From Salinarimonas rosea DSM 21201 (GTDB taxonomy: Bacteria > Pseudomonadota > Alphaproteobacteria > Rhizobiales > Beijerinckiaceae), in assembly GCF_000429045.1 (NCBI RefSeq), contig NZ_AUBC01000010.1, positions 124,001 to 188,000 of the forward strand: DNA of 64,000 nt, written 5' to 3'. Each line of letters begins with the position of its first letter. Positions within the stretch are counted from its first letter, which is position 1. A model generated the notes under the pieces. That model was not told the origin of the DNA. It saw only the letters and a program-made list of their open reading frames with translations, and ran no database searches. The position numbers and the translations under genes are program-made. Shown piece after piece: positions 8,368 to 17,681 of the stretch.

Positions 8368-8640
8368 ATGGCCGCCAAGCCGCCCCGCCTCACCTCCGAG
8401 CAGGTCCGCGCCGCCCGCGGCCTGCTGGGCTGGACCCAGGCCCAGCTCGCCGACGCTGCCGAGATCTCGGTGCAGACGATCAAGCGCCTGGAGGCGAAGT
8501 CGGGCCCGCTGGGAGGCTACGCCGTCACCGCCACGGCGATCCGCCGCGCCTTCGAGGACGCGGGGGTGGTGTTCATCGAGGCGAACGGCGGCGGGGTTGG
8601 GGTGCGCTTCCGCGAGCCACCCCTTTCTCCTTCCCTGTAG
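8368..8640 (+). CDS. XRE-type HTH regulator with repeat-derived C-terminus
   Basis: 90 residues. Residues ~8-65 form a Cro/CI-type helix-turn-helix (EQVRAARGLLGWTQAQLADA, then SVQTIKRLEA). The family is common in rhizobia and usually ends soon after the GVVFIEANGGGVGVRF segment, as here. The last residues (PPLSPSL) and the stop codon TAG come from the left end of a foldback repeat (8626-8823), so the original C-terminus may have been replaced. The protein probably binds DNA as a dimer and may regulate the divergent 7785-8225 gene. The ribosome-binding site is weak (GAAAG). Confidence 0.85.
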   Translation: MAAKPPRLTSEQVRAARGLLGWTQAQLADAAEISVQTIKRLEAKSGPLGGYAVTATAIRRAFEDAGVVFIEANGGGVGVRFREPPLSPSL

Positions 8641-8823
8641 GGGAAGGTGGATCGCCGCGAAGCGGCGAGACGGATGGGGCGCGCGGCACGCGCGTTCGGC
8701 GTAGCCGAAATGCCCCGCTGGAGCCGGACGCGTCGGCTTCCGCTTCGCGGAACGCGTCGCTTCGCGCCGCGCCCCATCCGTCACCGGCTTCGCCGGCGCC
8801 ACCTTCCCCTACGGGGAAGGAGA
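8626..8823. repeat. foldback repeat, copy 1
   Basis: A 198-bp element bounded by 25-base terminal inverted repeats (8626-8650 and 8799-8823) with one mismatch. Each terminus is itself a small palindrome around CCTTCCCTGTAGGGGAAGG. Nested complementary segments continue inward (ACGGATGGGGC near 8671 against GCCCCATCCG at 8771), so the whole element could fold into one long cruciform or RNA hairpin. It carries no gene of its own; several open frames across it are repeat artefacts. The left end supplies the stop codon of the XRE gene. Confidence 0.85.
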
Positions 8824-8916
8824 TCGCGCGCCACGCGCGGCTCGTCCATCCTGCCGGCGTACGGCCCCCGCCAATGCCTTCGCCCCAGGAAGGAAGGAGG
8901 CATCGGCGCCGCGCCT

Positions 8917-9115
8917 TCTCCTTCCCTGTAGGGGAAGGTGGCTCGGCGCGCAGCGCCGAGACGGATGGGGCACGCCGCAGGCGTGTTCGGCGAAGCCGAA
9001 ATGCCCCGCCGGAGCCGGACACCGTGGGCTTCCGCTTCGCGGAACGCGTCGCTACGCGCCGCGCCCCATCCGTCACCGGCTTCGCCGGCGCCACCTTCCC
9101 CTACAGGGAAGGAGA
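8917..9115. repeat. foldback repeat, copy 2
   Basis: 199 bp, closely matching copy 1 throughout, with perfect 25-base terminal inverted repeats (8917-8941 and 9091-9115). It sits 93 bases after copy 1 in the same orientation. The right end supplies the C-terminal codons and stop of the DUF559 gene read on the minus strand. The 93-base spacer has its own GC-rich hairpin potential (GCCTTC near 8876, GAAGGAGGC near 8892) and no gene. Confidence 0.87.
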
Positions 9116-9493
9116 GGCGCGGGGCTCGGTGAGGCGGGCGAAGATCGTGTCCATGACGCTGTCGAGCTCAAGGTCGACCTGATGGTTCCAGAAGCGCAAC
9201 ACCAAAAACCCGCGCTCCGCCAGCCGGGCGTCCCGCAGCCCGTCCCCGGCGAGATGCGCGTCGAACCCGTGCTGCGCGCCGTCCACCTCGACGACGAGGC
9301 GCGCCTTGAGGCAGGCGAAGTCGACGACGTAGGGGCCGATGGGCACCTGCCGCCGGAACGTGAAGCCCGCCGGGCGCAGGCGGCGCAGCGCGACCCAGAG
9401 CCTCGCCTCCTGCCGCGTCATGCGCTTGCGCTGCGCGCGTGCGACCTGCACGGGGACGGCCGTGCGGGGGCGCTTGTGGTGGCCGCTGCTCAT
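9101..9493 (-). CDS. DUF559 endonuclease-domain protein
   Basis: 130 residues from MSSGHHKRPR. The central block (TRQEARLWVALRRLRPAGF, FRRQVPIGPYVVDFACLKA, LVVEVDGAQH) is the DUF559 domain, related to Vsr/PD-(D/E)XK nucleases; the D of VVDF and the E of VVEVDG are the expected metal-site acids. The biological target of DUF559 proteins is not known. The final residues (RASPSL) and stop codon are encoded by the terminal inverted repeat of foldback copy 2. It lies between repeat copies, which suggests a mobile or hotspot location. Longer in-frame upstream sequence is repeat-derived and not used. Confidence 0.85.
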   Translation of the reverse strand: MSSGHHKRPRTAVPVQVARAQRKRMTRQEARLWVALRRLRPAGFTFRRQVPIGPYVVDFACLKARLVVEVDGAQHGFDAHLAGDGLRDARLAERGFLVLRFWNHQVDLELDSVMDTIFARLTEPRASPSL

Positions 9494-9827
9494 CGTCTGC
9501 CATCCCTTCCGAACGAACCACGAACAGACTGGACCGTCTCGAGCCGCCGGTGCATCCGGAAGACTGCGGGTGTACGAAGATACAGGCACGGGTAGAAACA
9601 GCCGCCCTCCTTCCCTGCAGGGGAAGGCAGCCGAGACCGATGGGGCGCACGAAACGCGCGCTCGGCGAACCGGAAAGGGTCCGCCACTGCAATTCGCGGA
9701 CGATGGAGGGTGAAGGTCGGGGTAATTAGAAGAGGCAATATGAGGCGACGAGCGGTGCGGCTCTAGATGACTAGGCACTGTTTTTCGTAAAGAGCGGCAA
9801 ACACCCCACAAACCTAAGGTCAGCCAA
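9494..9827. other. gene-free interval with a repeat fragment
   Basis: 334 bases between the DUF559 start and the stop of the nuclease-like gene. It holds a truncated foldback repeat (9606-9680) and a composition change, from GC-rich before ~9700 to AT-richer after. Short frames here show no family features. Any promoter for DUF559 should lie in 9494-9600, but none could be picked out. Confidence 0.6.
9606..9680. repeat. truncated foldback repeat, left end only
   Basis: Begins with CCTCCTTCCCTGCAGGGGAAGG, shown here as the terminus of the repeat family with one change, then a shortened CCGAGACCGATGGGGCGCAC and CGCGCTCGGCGAACCGGAAA. The right half is missing. A decayed or partially deleted copy. 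Confidence 0.6.
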
Positions 9828-11480
9828 CTACTTCAAACGACGCCTTCTTGGACCGTACCAACATTTTCCGTATACGTCGTCTAGCCATAAGACGATGCTT
9901 TCGTTCGCTCGGTGCGGTGCAAAGACTAAATACAGGGCAGCGAGCCAAGGCCGCTGAATTAGAGCCGAGGGGATGAGAGGCTCTGGCGCCTTCTCAACAA
10001 TATCGAGCAAAGACGTCCAGGTCTGTGGAACAGGTGTGATTATCGTTCTTTCTTCAGACAATTCGCATCGATGAAATCCAAAAAGTGATGCACGGGGAAG
10101 AAGCGCTTCCATTCTCAAGATCTTACTTACCTCTGACCATATGTATTTAACGCTTTGTTTCCAATTTCTTTTTGTAAGTAGAAGCGTCATCACATATGGA
10201 AATTGAGCCATGCTTTCTCGTTCATCATGTTCAATCGGAGAGGATAAATGAAGGTAATGGCGATACTGCCACCTCACCACCTCTTCAAGACTATAATAGC
10301 TAGCAGGCAACTTACCTTGGTGCGATTTTTGTATAAGTGCACGGGTCACCGCATATAGGATCCTATCAGGATCACGATCGCCACGGATATGCTCCTGCGC
10401 CCAGAAAATCAGTAGGTAAGCGGGAATTATACCTTCCCAAGATACGAAAGGATATCGCGTATCCCGTCTCAGCATCGAGACGATGTCTTCATTGATATCT
10501 TTCCCATCGAAAGCTAAGAAACACGCTGCAAGCAACGACAAAACCATCACCTTCCTCTCATTCGCAAACGCAAATTCATCAGCTACAAAACTATCGATCA
10601 TTGGCTGATCCTTGTAGTTTTTAGCAATTCCGCTAGAGAAATATAAAATCTCCTCTCTTAGATCTGATATAATCAAATCAAGAAACTCAATATGCTTACG
10701 TGTTTTCAGATCAAATTCTTCTAAATATCCAGTAACTAATACAGCAAAGATAGTCTTTACCTTTATAGTCTCAAAAAGATTTCCTTCTTTCTGATGCTGT
10801 GCTATCATAACATTTATTAAAGTCATAAGGCCAGACAGCTTCTCCAGAGTAGCGGGAACTGAAAGCTTTCTTTGATCATCGTCGGCCTCCCACTTCAACG
10901 TCTGTAAGAATAATGCCTGAAGGTCAGAATGTTCAATGATTTCGGTTCCAGAATAGGTTGCCGCCTTCAATGCTATGATCTGGGCTGAGATATCCGCCGG
11001 CCAAGCAACAACAAAAGCTTCAAGAAAGAACTTTACCAAGTTGCCACGACTCCAAAGTTCAATTGGCTGTGCGCCAGGAGCTGTAGGAATACTTTGACTG
11101 TTAAAGCTATCTACAAATGCGCGTACACTCTCCTCTATTTCGCCGTTTGTAACCAGCACAGGCTTATGATTGAGATTGTGCGGATTCAAAGATCTACCAA
11201 CGCGCGAAAATGCGAGCTGGTTAATCTGTGGAACTAATTCAAACCACTGGCTAGGCGTTAGTCGACTTCCCGGATTTCCCTTGAGCTGGAACGCGACAAG
11301 TTCACCGACCGGCGATAAAGCAATTACATCCTTTCCTTGTTCCATCGGATTATGGCTGGTATTGTGGAGTACCGTGTAACCATGAAAAAATAGGGCGCTC
11401 ACAAACGCGGACTGGTAAGCGCGTTCGTTCGCTCTATCCAACCAGAATTCGGTCCATTTCGCGAGATCTAAATTGCTCAT
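9828..11480 (-). CDS. putative PD-(D/E)XK-type nuclease, AT-rich accessory gene
   Basis: 550 residues, codon use and GC clearly lower than neighbours (the stretch 10621-10680 is about 30% GC). The first ~110 residues look like an Mrr/restriction-endonuclease-like fold: SAFVSALFFHGYTV, then GKDVIALSPVGELVAFQLKG, giving Asp51 and Gln65-Leu-Lys67 as the D...(E/Q)xK catalytic motif. The remaining ~440 residues are mostly helical and unfamiliar. It overlaps the upstream gene (11434-12033) by 47 bases and is probably translated with it. A defence or mobile-element function is plausible. Family and activity are inferred from motifs only. Confidence 0.75.
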   Translation of the reverse strand: MSNLDLAKWTEFWLDRANERAYQSAFVSALFFHGYTVLHNTSHNPMEQGKDVIALSPVGELVAFQLKGNPGSRLTPSQWFELVPQINQLAFSRVGRSLNPHNLNHKPVLVTNGEIEESVRAFVDSFNSQSIPTAPGAQPIELWSRGNLVKFFLEAFVVAWPADISAQIIALKAATYSGTEIIEHSDLQALFLQTLKWEADDDQRKLSVPATLEKLSGLMTLINVMIAQHQKEGNLFETIKVKTIFAVLVTGYLEEFDLKTRKHIEFLDLIISDLREEILYFSSGIAKNYKDQPMIDSFVADEFAFANERKVMVLSLLAACFLAFDGKDINEDIVSMLRRDTRYPFVSWEGIIPAYLLIFWAQEHIRGDRDPDRILYAVTRALIQKSHQGKLPASYYSLEEVVRWQYRHYLHLSSPIEHDERESMAQFPYVMTLLLTKRNWKQSVKYIWSEVSKILRMEALLPRASLFGFHRCELSEERTIITPVPQTWTSLLDIVEKAPEPLIPSALIQRPWLAALYLVFAPHRANESIVLWLDDVYGKCWYGPRRRRLK

Positions 11481-12033
11481 ATTTCTTCCGTATCAGCTCT
11501 CTGTGTCGACGTTTGAGGTCGGGGTCGTTTTGAAAAGCCTCATCGATTTTGCGAAGATGAGGCTCCATATCCGGATGCGTCAGTAGCACGAGGTCTGGTG
11601 TCAACTCTCCCTTGTTAAAGCTCATCTCCATGCTGTCAAGGGTTCTTAACACTGCCTCAGGATCGAGTTTGCCGGAAACAATGTTCCCGCTCCGTTCCGT
11701 GGCCGCGTTGAGCGTCTCAACGAGGCCTCTTGTCTGCGCACTTCTAAACTGCTCAGCCATGCTTTGGATCAATAAACCAAGCGCCTTCACGTCGAAACGT
11801 TCTATCTCTTCATAGGTCAACGTTGTCTCCGCGGATGCAAGAGACATAAGGGTCTCATCGATTTCACCTTGTTCGCGTTGGATACTATTTTTCTGTCCCT
11901 CGTGAACGACATGTGATCTAACGTGAGAAAAAACAGAACCGCGTTTTACAGCTTCTTTCAGGTGTCGTTGAAAAGAAACGCTAAAGTCGTTTTGCAACCG
12001 CGTGAATGGCGGTAACTTGACATCGCCTCTCAT
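11434..12033 (-). CDS. unknown 199-aa partner protein, coupled to uvrB
   Basis: 199 residues from MRGDVKLPPFTRLQND. The ATG is one base from the uvrB stop codon, and the ribosome-binding site GAGGGGG lies inside the last codons of uvrB, so translation is likely coupled. The chain is charged and helical, with a probable coiled coil near ~50-120 and a basic end (KRRHRELIRKKYEQFRSREM). No cysteines or membrane segments and no family that I recognise. AT-rich like the overlapping nuclease-like gene, so the pair appears to have arrived together. Its function could be as a regulator, adaptor or inhibitor of that protein. Confidence 0.7.
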   Translation of the reverse strand: MRGDVKLPPFTRLQNDFSVSFQRHLKEAVKRGSVFSHVRSHVVHEGQKNSIQREQGEIDETLMSLASAETTLTYEEIERFDVKALGLLIQSMAEQFRSAQTRGLVETLNAATERSGNIVSGKLDPEAVLRTLDSMEMSFNKGELTPDLVLLTHPDMEPHLRKIDEAFQNDPDLKRRHRELIRKKYEQFRSREMDRILVG

Positions 12034-12034
12034 A

Positions 12035-14740
12035 TCACCCCCTCTTCCCCTTCCGCCCCCTGTACTTCGGCGCCTGCCCCGGCCGCCCCTCCATGCTCCG
12101 CCCCGCGGGCCGCACATACGCCCCGGCCCCCAGCGGCGTCTCGCGGTCCGTCCCCGGCCCCATCTCCCCCGGCACCGGCTTCGCCACCCGCGAGCCGCCG
12201 CGCGGCCGCCCCCCGCGCGCGTCCCCCGCGCCGTAGCGCCCGGCGACAGCCTCCACCTCGCCCTGCCGGGCCATCGGGTCGTCGCCGATCATCAGCTCCG
12301 TCTCCTGCAGGCGCTTGAGCTCGTCGCGCAGCCGGGCGGCTTCCTCGAACTCCAGGTTGGCGGCGGCCTCGCGCATGCGCTTTTCCAAATCCGCCGTGAT
12401 GGCCTTCAAATTATGCCCGACGGTGCGGCCGGCGTCGGCCAGGCCCGTGTCCACCCGCACGTGGTCGCGCTCGTAGACGCTCTCCAGGATGTCGCCGATG
12501 GCGCGCTTGACGCTCTCCGGGGTGATGCCGTGCTCCGCGTTGTAGGCGAGCTGCTTCTCGCGGCGGCGCTCGGTCTCCGCCATGGCGCGCTCCATGGAGC
12601 CGGTGACGCGGTCCGCATACAAGAGGCAGCGGCCGTCGACGTTGCGGGCGGCGCGGCCGATGGTCTGGATCAGCGAGGTCTCGGAGCGCAGGAAGCCCTC
12701 CTTGTCCGCGTCGAGGATCGCCACCAGCGCGCATTCGGGGATGTCGAGGCCCTCGCGCAGCAGGTTGATGCCCACCAGCACGTCGAAGGCGCCCAGCCGC
12801 AGGTCGCGGATGATCTCGATGCGCTCCAGCGTGTCGATGTCCGAGTGCATGTAGCGCACCCGGACCCCGTTCTCGTGCAGGTACTCGGTGAGGTCCTCGG
12901 CCATGCGCTTGGTGAGAACCGTCGCCAGCGTCCGGTATCCCCTGCGTGCCGTGTCCTTCACCTCGCCGAGCAGGTCGTCCACCTGCGTCTTGGCGGGGCG
13001 CACCTCGACCACCGGGTCGACCAGGCCGGTGGGGCGGATCACCTGCTCGACGAAGACGCCGCCGGTGCGCTCCATCTCCCAGCCGCCGGGGGTGGCGGAG
13101 ACGTGCACCGATTGCGGGCGCATGGCGTCCCACTCCTCGAAGCGCATCGGGCGATTGTCCATGCAGGACGGCAGGCGGAAGCCGTACTCCGCCAGCGTCG
13201 CCTTGCGGCGGAAGTCGCCGCGATACATGCCGCCGATCTGCGGGATGGTGACGTGGCTCTCGTCGGCGAAGACGATGGCGTTGTCCGGCAGGTACTCGAA
13301 CAGGGTCGGCGGCGGCTCGCCGGGGCGGCGGCCGGTGAGGTAGCGCGAGTAGTTCTCGATGCCGTTGCAGGCGCCGGTGGCCTCGATCATCTCCAGGTCG
13401 AACTGCGTGCGCTGCTCCAGCCGCTGCGCCTCCAGCAGGCGGCCCATCTTGGTGAGCTCGTCGAGCCGCTGCTTCAGCTCGGTCTTGATGCCCTTGATCG
13501 CCTGCTGCAGCGTCGGGCGCGGGGTGACGTAGTGCGAGTTGGCGTAGATCTTCACCGCCTCGAGGTCGGCGGTCTTCTGGCCGGTGAGCGGGTCGAACTC
13601 CTGGATGGTCTCGACCTCGTCGCCGAACAGCCCGATGCGCCAGCCGCGGTCCTCGAGGTGGGCCGGGAACAGCTCGATGACGTCGCCGCGCACGCGGAAC
13701 GTGCCGCGGGTGAAGTCGGACTGGATGCGCTTGTACTGCAGCGCCACGAGGTCGGCGATCAGCTGGCGCTGCTCGACGCGCTCGCCCGCCTTCACGCTGA
13801 AGGACATGGCGGTGTAGGTCTCCACCGAGCCGATGCCGTAGATGCACGAGACGGAGGCGACGATGATGACGTCGTCGCGCTCGAGCAGGGCGCGCGTGGC
13901 CGAGTGGCGCATGCGGTCGATCTGCTCGTTGATGGAGCTCTCCTTCTCGATGAACGTGTCCGAGCGCGGGACGTAGGCCTCCGGCTGGTAGTAGTCGTAG
14001 TAGGAGACGAAGTACTCTACCGCATTGTCCGGGAAGAAGGACTTGAACTCCCCGTAGAGCTGTGCGGCGAGCGTCTTGTTCGGCGCCAGGATCAGCGCGG
14101 GGCGCTGGGTCTCCTCGATCACCTTGGCCATGGTGAAGGTCTTGCCCGAGCCGGTGACGCCGAGCAGCACCTGGTCGCGCTCCTGCGCCTCGACGCCGGC
14201 GACGAGCTCCTTGATGGCTGCCGGCTGGTCGCCGGCGGGCTGGAAGTCGGACTTCATCACGAAGCGCCGTCCGCCCTCGGACTTCTCCGGCCGGGCGGGG
14301 CGGTGTGGGGTCCACAATTCGCCGTTCTTGAACAGCGGGTTGCCGGAGGTGAGCAGGTCCTCCAGCGCCTTCACGGTGGCGGAAACGCCGCCCTCGACCA
14401 GGTCCTCCGGCGGGGGCAGCTCGGAGGGCTTCTTCGGCCGCTTGCGGGGCGGGCCGCCGGGCCGCTCGGCGAGGTCGCGCGCCTCCGGCGCGGCGAGGTC
14501 GGGGTCGAGCGCGCCGACGAAGCCGGTCTCGAAGCCGCGCTGCGGCGCCTCGGCGAAGCCGGTCACACCGCCGCCGTCGCCGCCCTTCTTCCTGCTGAGG
14601 GCGGGATTCAGCAGCTCGGCCAGGTGCTCGTCGAGCGGCTTCAGCTCCGGCCGCTGCGCCTTCGGTCGCGCGCCCTTGCGCGCGGGCGCGCCCGAATCGG
14701 AGGTGGGCTGGTTCGGGGAGCTTTTCGGGGATTTCGCCAT
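12035..14740 (-). CDS. uvrB: excinuclease ABC subunit B
   Basis: 901 residues. The core begins near residue 160 ([15 protein letters not shown]) and has Walker [13 protein letters not shown] (~residues 194-205), the beta-hairpin motif [16 protein letters not shown], the DESH box ([11 protein letters not shown]), helicase motifs V-VI (IGRAARN) and a C-terminal UVR domain (~residues 810-845, [16 protein letters not shown]). UvrB receives damaged DNA from UvrA and recruits UvrC in nucleotide excision repair. The ~155-residue N-terminal extension and ~60-residue C-terminal tail are low complexity; such extensions occur in rhizobial UvrB. The 3' end abuts the AT-rich island. Confidence 0.97.
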   Translation of the reverse strand: MAKSPKSSPNQPTSDSGAPARKGARPKAQRPELKPLDEHLAELLNPALSRKKGGDGGGVTGFAEAPQRGFETGFVGALDPDLAAPEARDLAERPGGPPRKRPKKPSELPPPEDLVEGGVSATVKALEDLLTSGNPLFKNGELWTPHRPARPEKSEGGRRFVMKSDFQPAGDQPAAIKELVAGVEAQERDQVLLGVTGSGKTFTMAKVIEETQRPALILAPNKTLAAQLYGEFKSFFPDNAVEYFVSYYDYYQPEAYVPRSDTFIEKESSINEQIDRMRHSATRALLERDDVIIVASVSCIYGIGSVETYTAMSFSVKAGERVEQRQLIADLVALQYKRIQSDFTRGTFRVRGDVIELFPAHLEDRGWRIGLFGDEVETIQEFDPLTGQKTADLEAVKIYANSHYVTPRPTLQQAIKGIKTELKQRLDELTKMGRLLEAQRLEQRTQFDLEMIEATGACNGIENYSRYLTGRRPGEPPPTLFEYLPDNAIVFADESHVTIPQIGGMYRGDFRRKATLAEYGFRLPSCMDNRPMRFEEWDAMRPQSVHVSATPGGWEMERTGGVFVEQVIRPTGLVDPVVEVRPAKTQVDDLLGEVKDTARRGYRTLATVLTKRMAEDLTEYLHENGVRVRYMHSDIDTLERIEIIRDLRLGAFDVLVGINLLREGLDIPECALVAILDADKEGFLRSETSLIQTIGRAARNVDGRCLLYADRVTGSMERAMAETERRREKQLAYNAEHGITPESVKRAIGDILESVYERDHVRVDTGLADAGRTVGHNLKAITADLEKRMREAAANLEFEEAARLRDELKRLQETELMIGDDPMARQGEVEAVAGRYGAGDARGGRPRGGSRVAKPVPGEMGPGTDRETPLGAGAYVRPAGRSMEGRPGQAPKYRGRKGKRG

Positions 14741-14786
14741 GCCCGCAATATGGGCGGAGTCGCCGCGATGGGGAAGGGCCGCCGCC

Positions 14787-17681
14787 TCAGGCCGCCTCGG
14801 GCGTGGCGCCGACGAAGCGGCGGGCCTGGAGCGGGGTCATCGGGGCGCCGAAGACGGCGCCCTGGGCGTAGTCGCAGCCGAGGTCGGCGAGCGCGGTCGC
14901 CTCGTCCTCGGTCTCCGCCCCCTCCGCCACCACGTCCATGCCGAGCTCGCCGGCGAGCCGCACGATCGCCCGCAGGATCGAGGGGCGGCCGTTGCGGGCG
15001 AGGTCGCGCACGAAGGAGCGGTCGATCCGGATCGTGTCGAAGGGGAAGCGCTGCAGGTAGGCGAGCGAGGAATAGCCGGTGCCGAAATCGTCGAGCGAGA
15101 GCCCCGCGCCGAGGTCGCGCAGGCGCGCGAGCATCTGGGCCGCGTATTCCGGGTTCTCCATGACGAGGCTCTCGGCCAGCTCGAGCTTGAGCGAGCCCGG
15201 CAGCACGCCGGTGCGGGCGAGCACCGTCTTCACCTCGCCGAGGAAGTCCTGCCGCAGCAGCTGGCGCGAGGGCAGCCGCACGCTCGCGAAGATCGGCGGG
15301 TCGACGTCGAGCGCCGCCTGCCAGGCCGCGAGCTCCTGGGCGGCGCGCTCCAGGACGAAGCCGGCGAGGCTCGCGATCGTGCCGGTCTCCTCCGCGATGG
15401 GGACGAAGGTCGCCGGCGACAGGCGCCCGAGCCGCGGGTGATCCCAGCGCAGCTGCGCCTCGAAGCCCGCGACCGTGCGGTCCTCGAGCCGCACCACGGC
15501 GTGGAACTCGACCTTCATCTCGCCGCGCTCCAGCGCCCGGCGCAGGTCGGCGGCGAGCGTCAGCCGGTCGTCGCGCCCGGTCTGCATCGTCGGCTTGAAG
15601 ATCTCGATGCGGTTGCCGCCCTGGCGCTTGGCGTGGGCGACGGCGATCTCCGCCTTGCGGATCACGTCCTCGCGGCGGGTGTCGGCGGTCTGGTCGTGCA
15701 GCGCGACCCCGATGGAGGCGGTGAGGAACATCTCGCGGTCGGCGTGGGTCACCGGCGTCGACAGCGCCCGGCGCATCATCTCGGCGAAGGCCATCACCCG
15801 CTCCGGATCGCGCTCGGACAGCAGGATCACCGCGAAGGCGTCGCCCGCCATACGCGCCAGCGTGTCCTGCGGGCGCAGCAGCCGCCCGAGGCGGCGCGCG
15901 AGGGTGAGCAGGATCGCGTCCCCGCCGGCGAGCCCCGCCGCCTCGTTGACCGCCTTGAAGCGGTCCAGGTCGACCATCAGCACGGCGGGCCGCAGCGTCG
16001 GGTCCTGCGCGGCGAAGGCGAGGGCGGCGTCGAGGCGGTCCTCGAAGAGCTGGCGGTTGGGCAGGCCGGTGAGGTTGTCGTGCACCGCGTCGACGAGCAG
16101 GCGCTCCTCCGAGGTCTTGTTCTCGGTGACGTCCGACAGCGTGCCGACGATGCGGATCGCCTCGCCGTCGGTGCCCACCACCGGGCGCGCCTTGAGGCGG
16201 AACCAGTGATACGTGCCCTGCGCCGCCCGAAGCCGGAAGTCCTGCGCGATGCGCCCGCGGCGCTGCTCGATGAGCGCGTCGAGGGCCGCGCCGGAGCGGT
16301 CCCGGTCGAACGGGTGAATCGCGTCGAGGAAGTCCCGCGCCGGGCCCGAGAGGGCGCCGCGGGAGAGGCCCAGCAGGGTCTCGACCTCGGGGGAGACATA
16401 GACGCGGTCGGAGACGACGTCCCAGTCGAACACGACGTCCCCGGAGCCGGAGAGCGCGAGCGCGCGCCGCTCCGCCTCGCTCGCCGAGCCGTGGGCGAGC
16501 GCCCCGCCGGAAAAGGCGTGCTGCATCACCGTGAAGCCGATCAGCATGACGATGAGCACGAGCCCGCCGATCAGCGCCGGCGCGACGAGGTCGCTCTCGA
16601 GCCGGCCGAGCACGGTGAAGCCCGCGGCCGTCACCCAGACGACGAGGAGCAACCAGGTCGGGATCAGCATCACCGCCCGGTCGTAGCCGTGGGTGGCGAG
16701 GTGCAGGACGAGGATGAAGCCGATGCCCGCCACCGCCGCGAGCGAGATCCGCGCCACGCCCGCCGCCACCGGCGGGTCGACCACGGCGAGCGCGACGAGG
16801 CCCGCGAGGAAGGCGAGCCAGAGCAGAGTCACGTGGCCGTAGCGCACGTGCCAGCGGTTGAGGTTGAGGTAGGCGAACAGGAAGACGAGCAGCGTCGCCG
16901 CCAGGATCGCCTCGGCGGCCGCGCGGTAGATTCGTTCCGCGTCCTCGGCGAGCGGGAACACGCGCTGGAAGAAGCCGAAGTCGATTCCCGCATAGGCGAG
17001 CACCGCCCAGGCCAGCGCCGCGGCCGCGGGGAAGATCAGCGCGCCCTTGACGACGAAGATCACGGTGAGGAACAGCGCGAGGAGCCCCGCGATGCCGATG
17101 ATGATGCCCTTGTAGAGCGTCAGCCCGTTCTGCTTCTCGCGGTAGACCCCGCGCTCGAACAGGAGGAGCTTGGGCACGTCCGGCCCGCGCAGCTCGGCGA
17201 CGAAGGTCACCGTCGTGCCGGGGTCGAGCGTGAGCAGGAAGAGGTCGGCGCCGGGCTCCTCCAGCCGGTCGGGGCGGATGCCCTGGCTCGCCGTGATGGC
17301 GGCGATGCGCGATGCGCCGAGATCGGGCCAGATCACGCCGGAGCCCGGCAGCAGGAAGTGCGGGGCGACGAGGAGGCGGTCGATCTGCTCGTCGCCGTCG
17401 TTGGTTAGCGCGAAGACGATCCAGTCCGGCCGGGTGCCGGCCTCGCGGGCTCGCACGGCGATGCGGCGCACGATGCCGTCCGCGCCCGGTGCCGTGGAGA
17501 TCTGGATGACGTCGCCGTCGGAGCGGTAGCGCTCGATCGCCGGCGTGAGGTCGATGGCGGTGACGTCCCGGTTCACCCGCACGGCGTCGACCGCCGCGGC
17601 GGGCGCGCTCGCGCCGACGACGACCAGCAGCGCGGCCAGGACGGCGAGGACGAGGGCGAAAGCGGGACGGACGGCGCGCAA
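14787..17681 (-). CDS. membrane PAS-GGDEF-EAL protein with altered catalytic motifs
   Basis: 964 residues from a TTG at 17681, chosen because AGGAGAG lies 9 bases upstream and a signal peptide follows at once ([18 protein letters not shown]); in-frame GTGs reach 17822. A periplasmic sensory region (~30-180) is followed by about seven membrane helices (~185-395), a PAS domain (~430-540), a GGDEF-like domain and an EAL domain. The GGDEF motif reads AGDAF and should not make cyclic di-GMP. In the EAL domain the signature is EAQ, the QP motif is HA, and the usual catalytic Lys of KID is Arg (IRIDRSF), while Glu (LAESL), [10 protein letters not shown] and EGAET remain. It may be a nucleotide sensor or weak phosphodiesterase. 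Confidence 0.9.
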   Translation of the reverse strand: MRAVRPAFALVLAVLAALLVVVGASAPAAAVDAVRVNRDVTAIDLTPAIERYRSDGDVIQISTAPGADGIVRRIAVRAREAGTRPDWIVFALTNDGDEQIDRLLVAPHFLLPGSGVIWPDLGASRIAAITASQGIRPDRLEEPGADLFLLTLDPGTTVTFVAELRGPDVPKLLLFERGVYREKQNGLTLYKGIIIGIAGLLALFLTVIFVVKGALIFPAAAALAWAVLAYAGIDFGFFQRVFPLAEDAERIYRAAAEAILAATLLVFLFAYLNLNRWHVRYGHVTLLWLAFLAGLVALAVVDPPVAAGVARISLAAVAGIGFILVLHLATHGYDRAVMLIPTWLLLVVWVTAAGFTVLGRLESDLVAPALIGGLVLIVMLIGFTVMQHAFSGGALAHGSASEAERRALALSGSGDVVFDWDVVSDRVYVSPEVETLLGLSRGALSGPARDFLDAIHPFDRDRSGAALDALIEQRRGRIAQDFRLRAAQGTYHWFRLKARPVVGTDGEAIRIVGTLSDVTENKTSEERLLVDAVHDNLTGLPNRQLFEDRLDAALAFAAQDPTLRPAVLMVDLDRFKAVNEAAGLAGGDAILLTLARRLGRLLRPQDTLARMAGDAFAVILLSERDPERVMAFAEMMRRALSTPVTHADREMFLTASIGVALHDQTADTRREDVIRKAEIAVAHAKRQGGNRIEIFKPTMQTGRDDRLTLAADLRRALERGEMKVEFHAVVRLEDRTVAGFEAQLRWDHPRLGRLSPATFVPIAEETGTIASLAGFVLERAAQELAAWQAALDVDPPIFASVRLPSRQLLRQDFLGEVKTVLARTGVLPGSLKLELAESLVMENPEYAAQMLARLRDLGAGLSLDDFGTGYSSLAYLQRFPFDTIRIDRSFVRDLARNGRPSILRAIVRLAGELGMDVVAEGAETEDEATALADLGCDYAQGAVFGAPMTPLQARRFVGATPEAA

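Noticed and set aside
8361-9182. Several open frames across the repeat pair on both strands
   Set aside because: They translate the foldback repeats themselves (peptides such as FPVGEGG and SPTGKEK recur) and differ between copies only by repeat divergence.
8626-9680. Clustered repeats as a possible CRISPR array
   Set aside because: Units are ~198 bp with palindromic ends and internal complementarity, not short direct repeats with regular unique spacers, and no cas gene is near.
12002-17408. Two overlapping frames of over 1000 codons on the plus strand
   Set aside because: They are antisense to uvrB and the GGDEF/EAL gene, show repetitive Leu/Arg/Ala/His composition and no start region or motifs.
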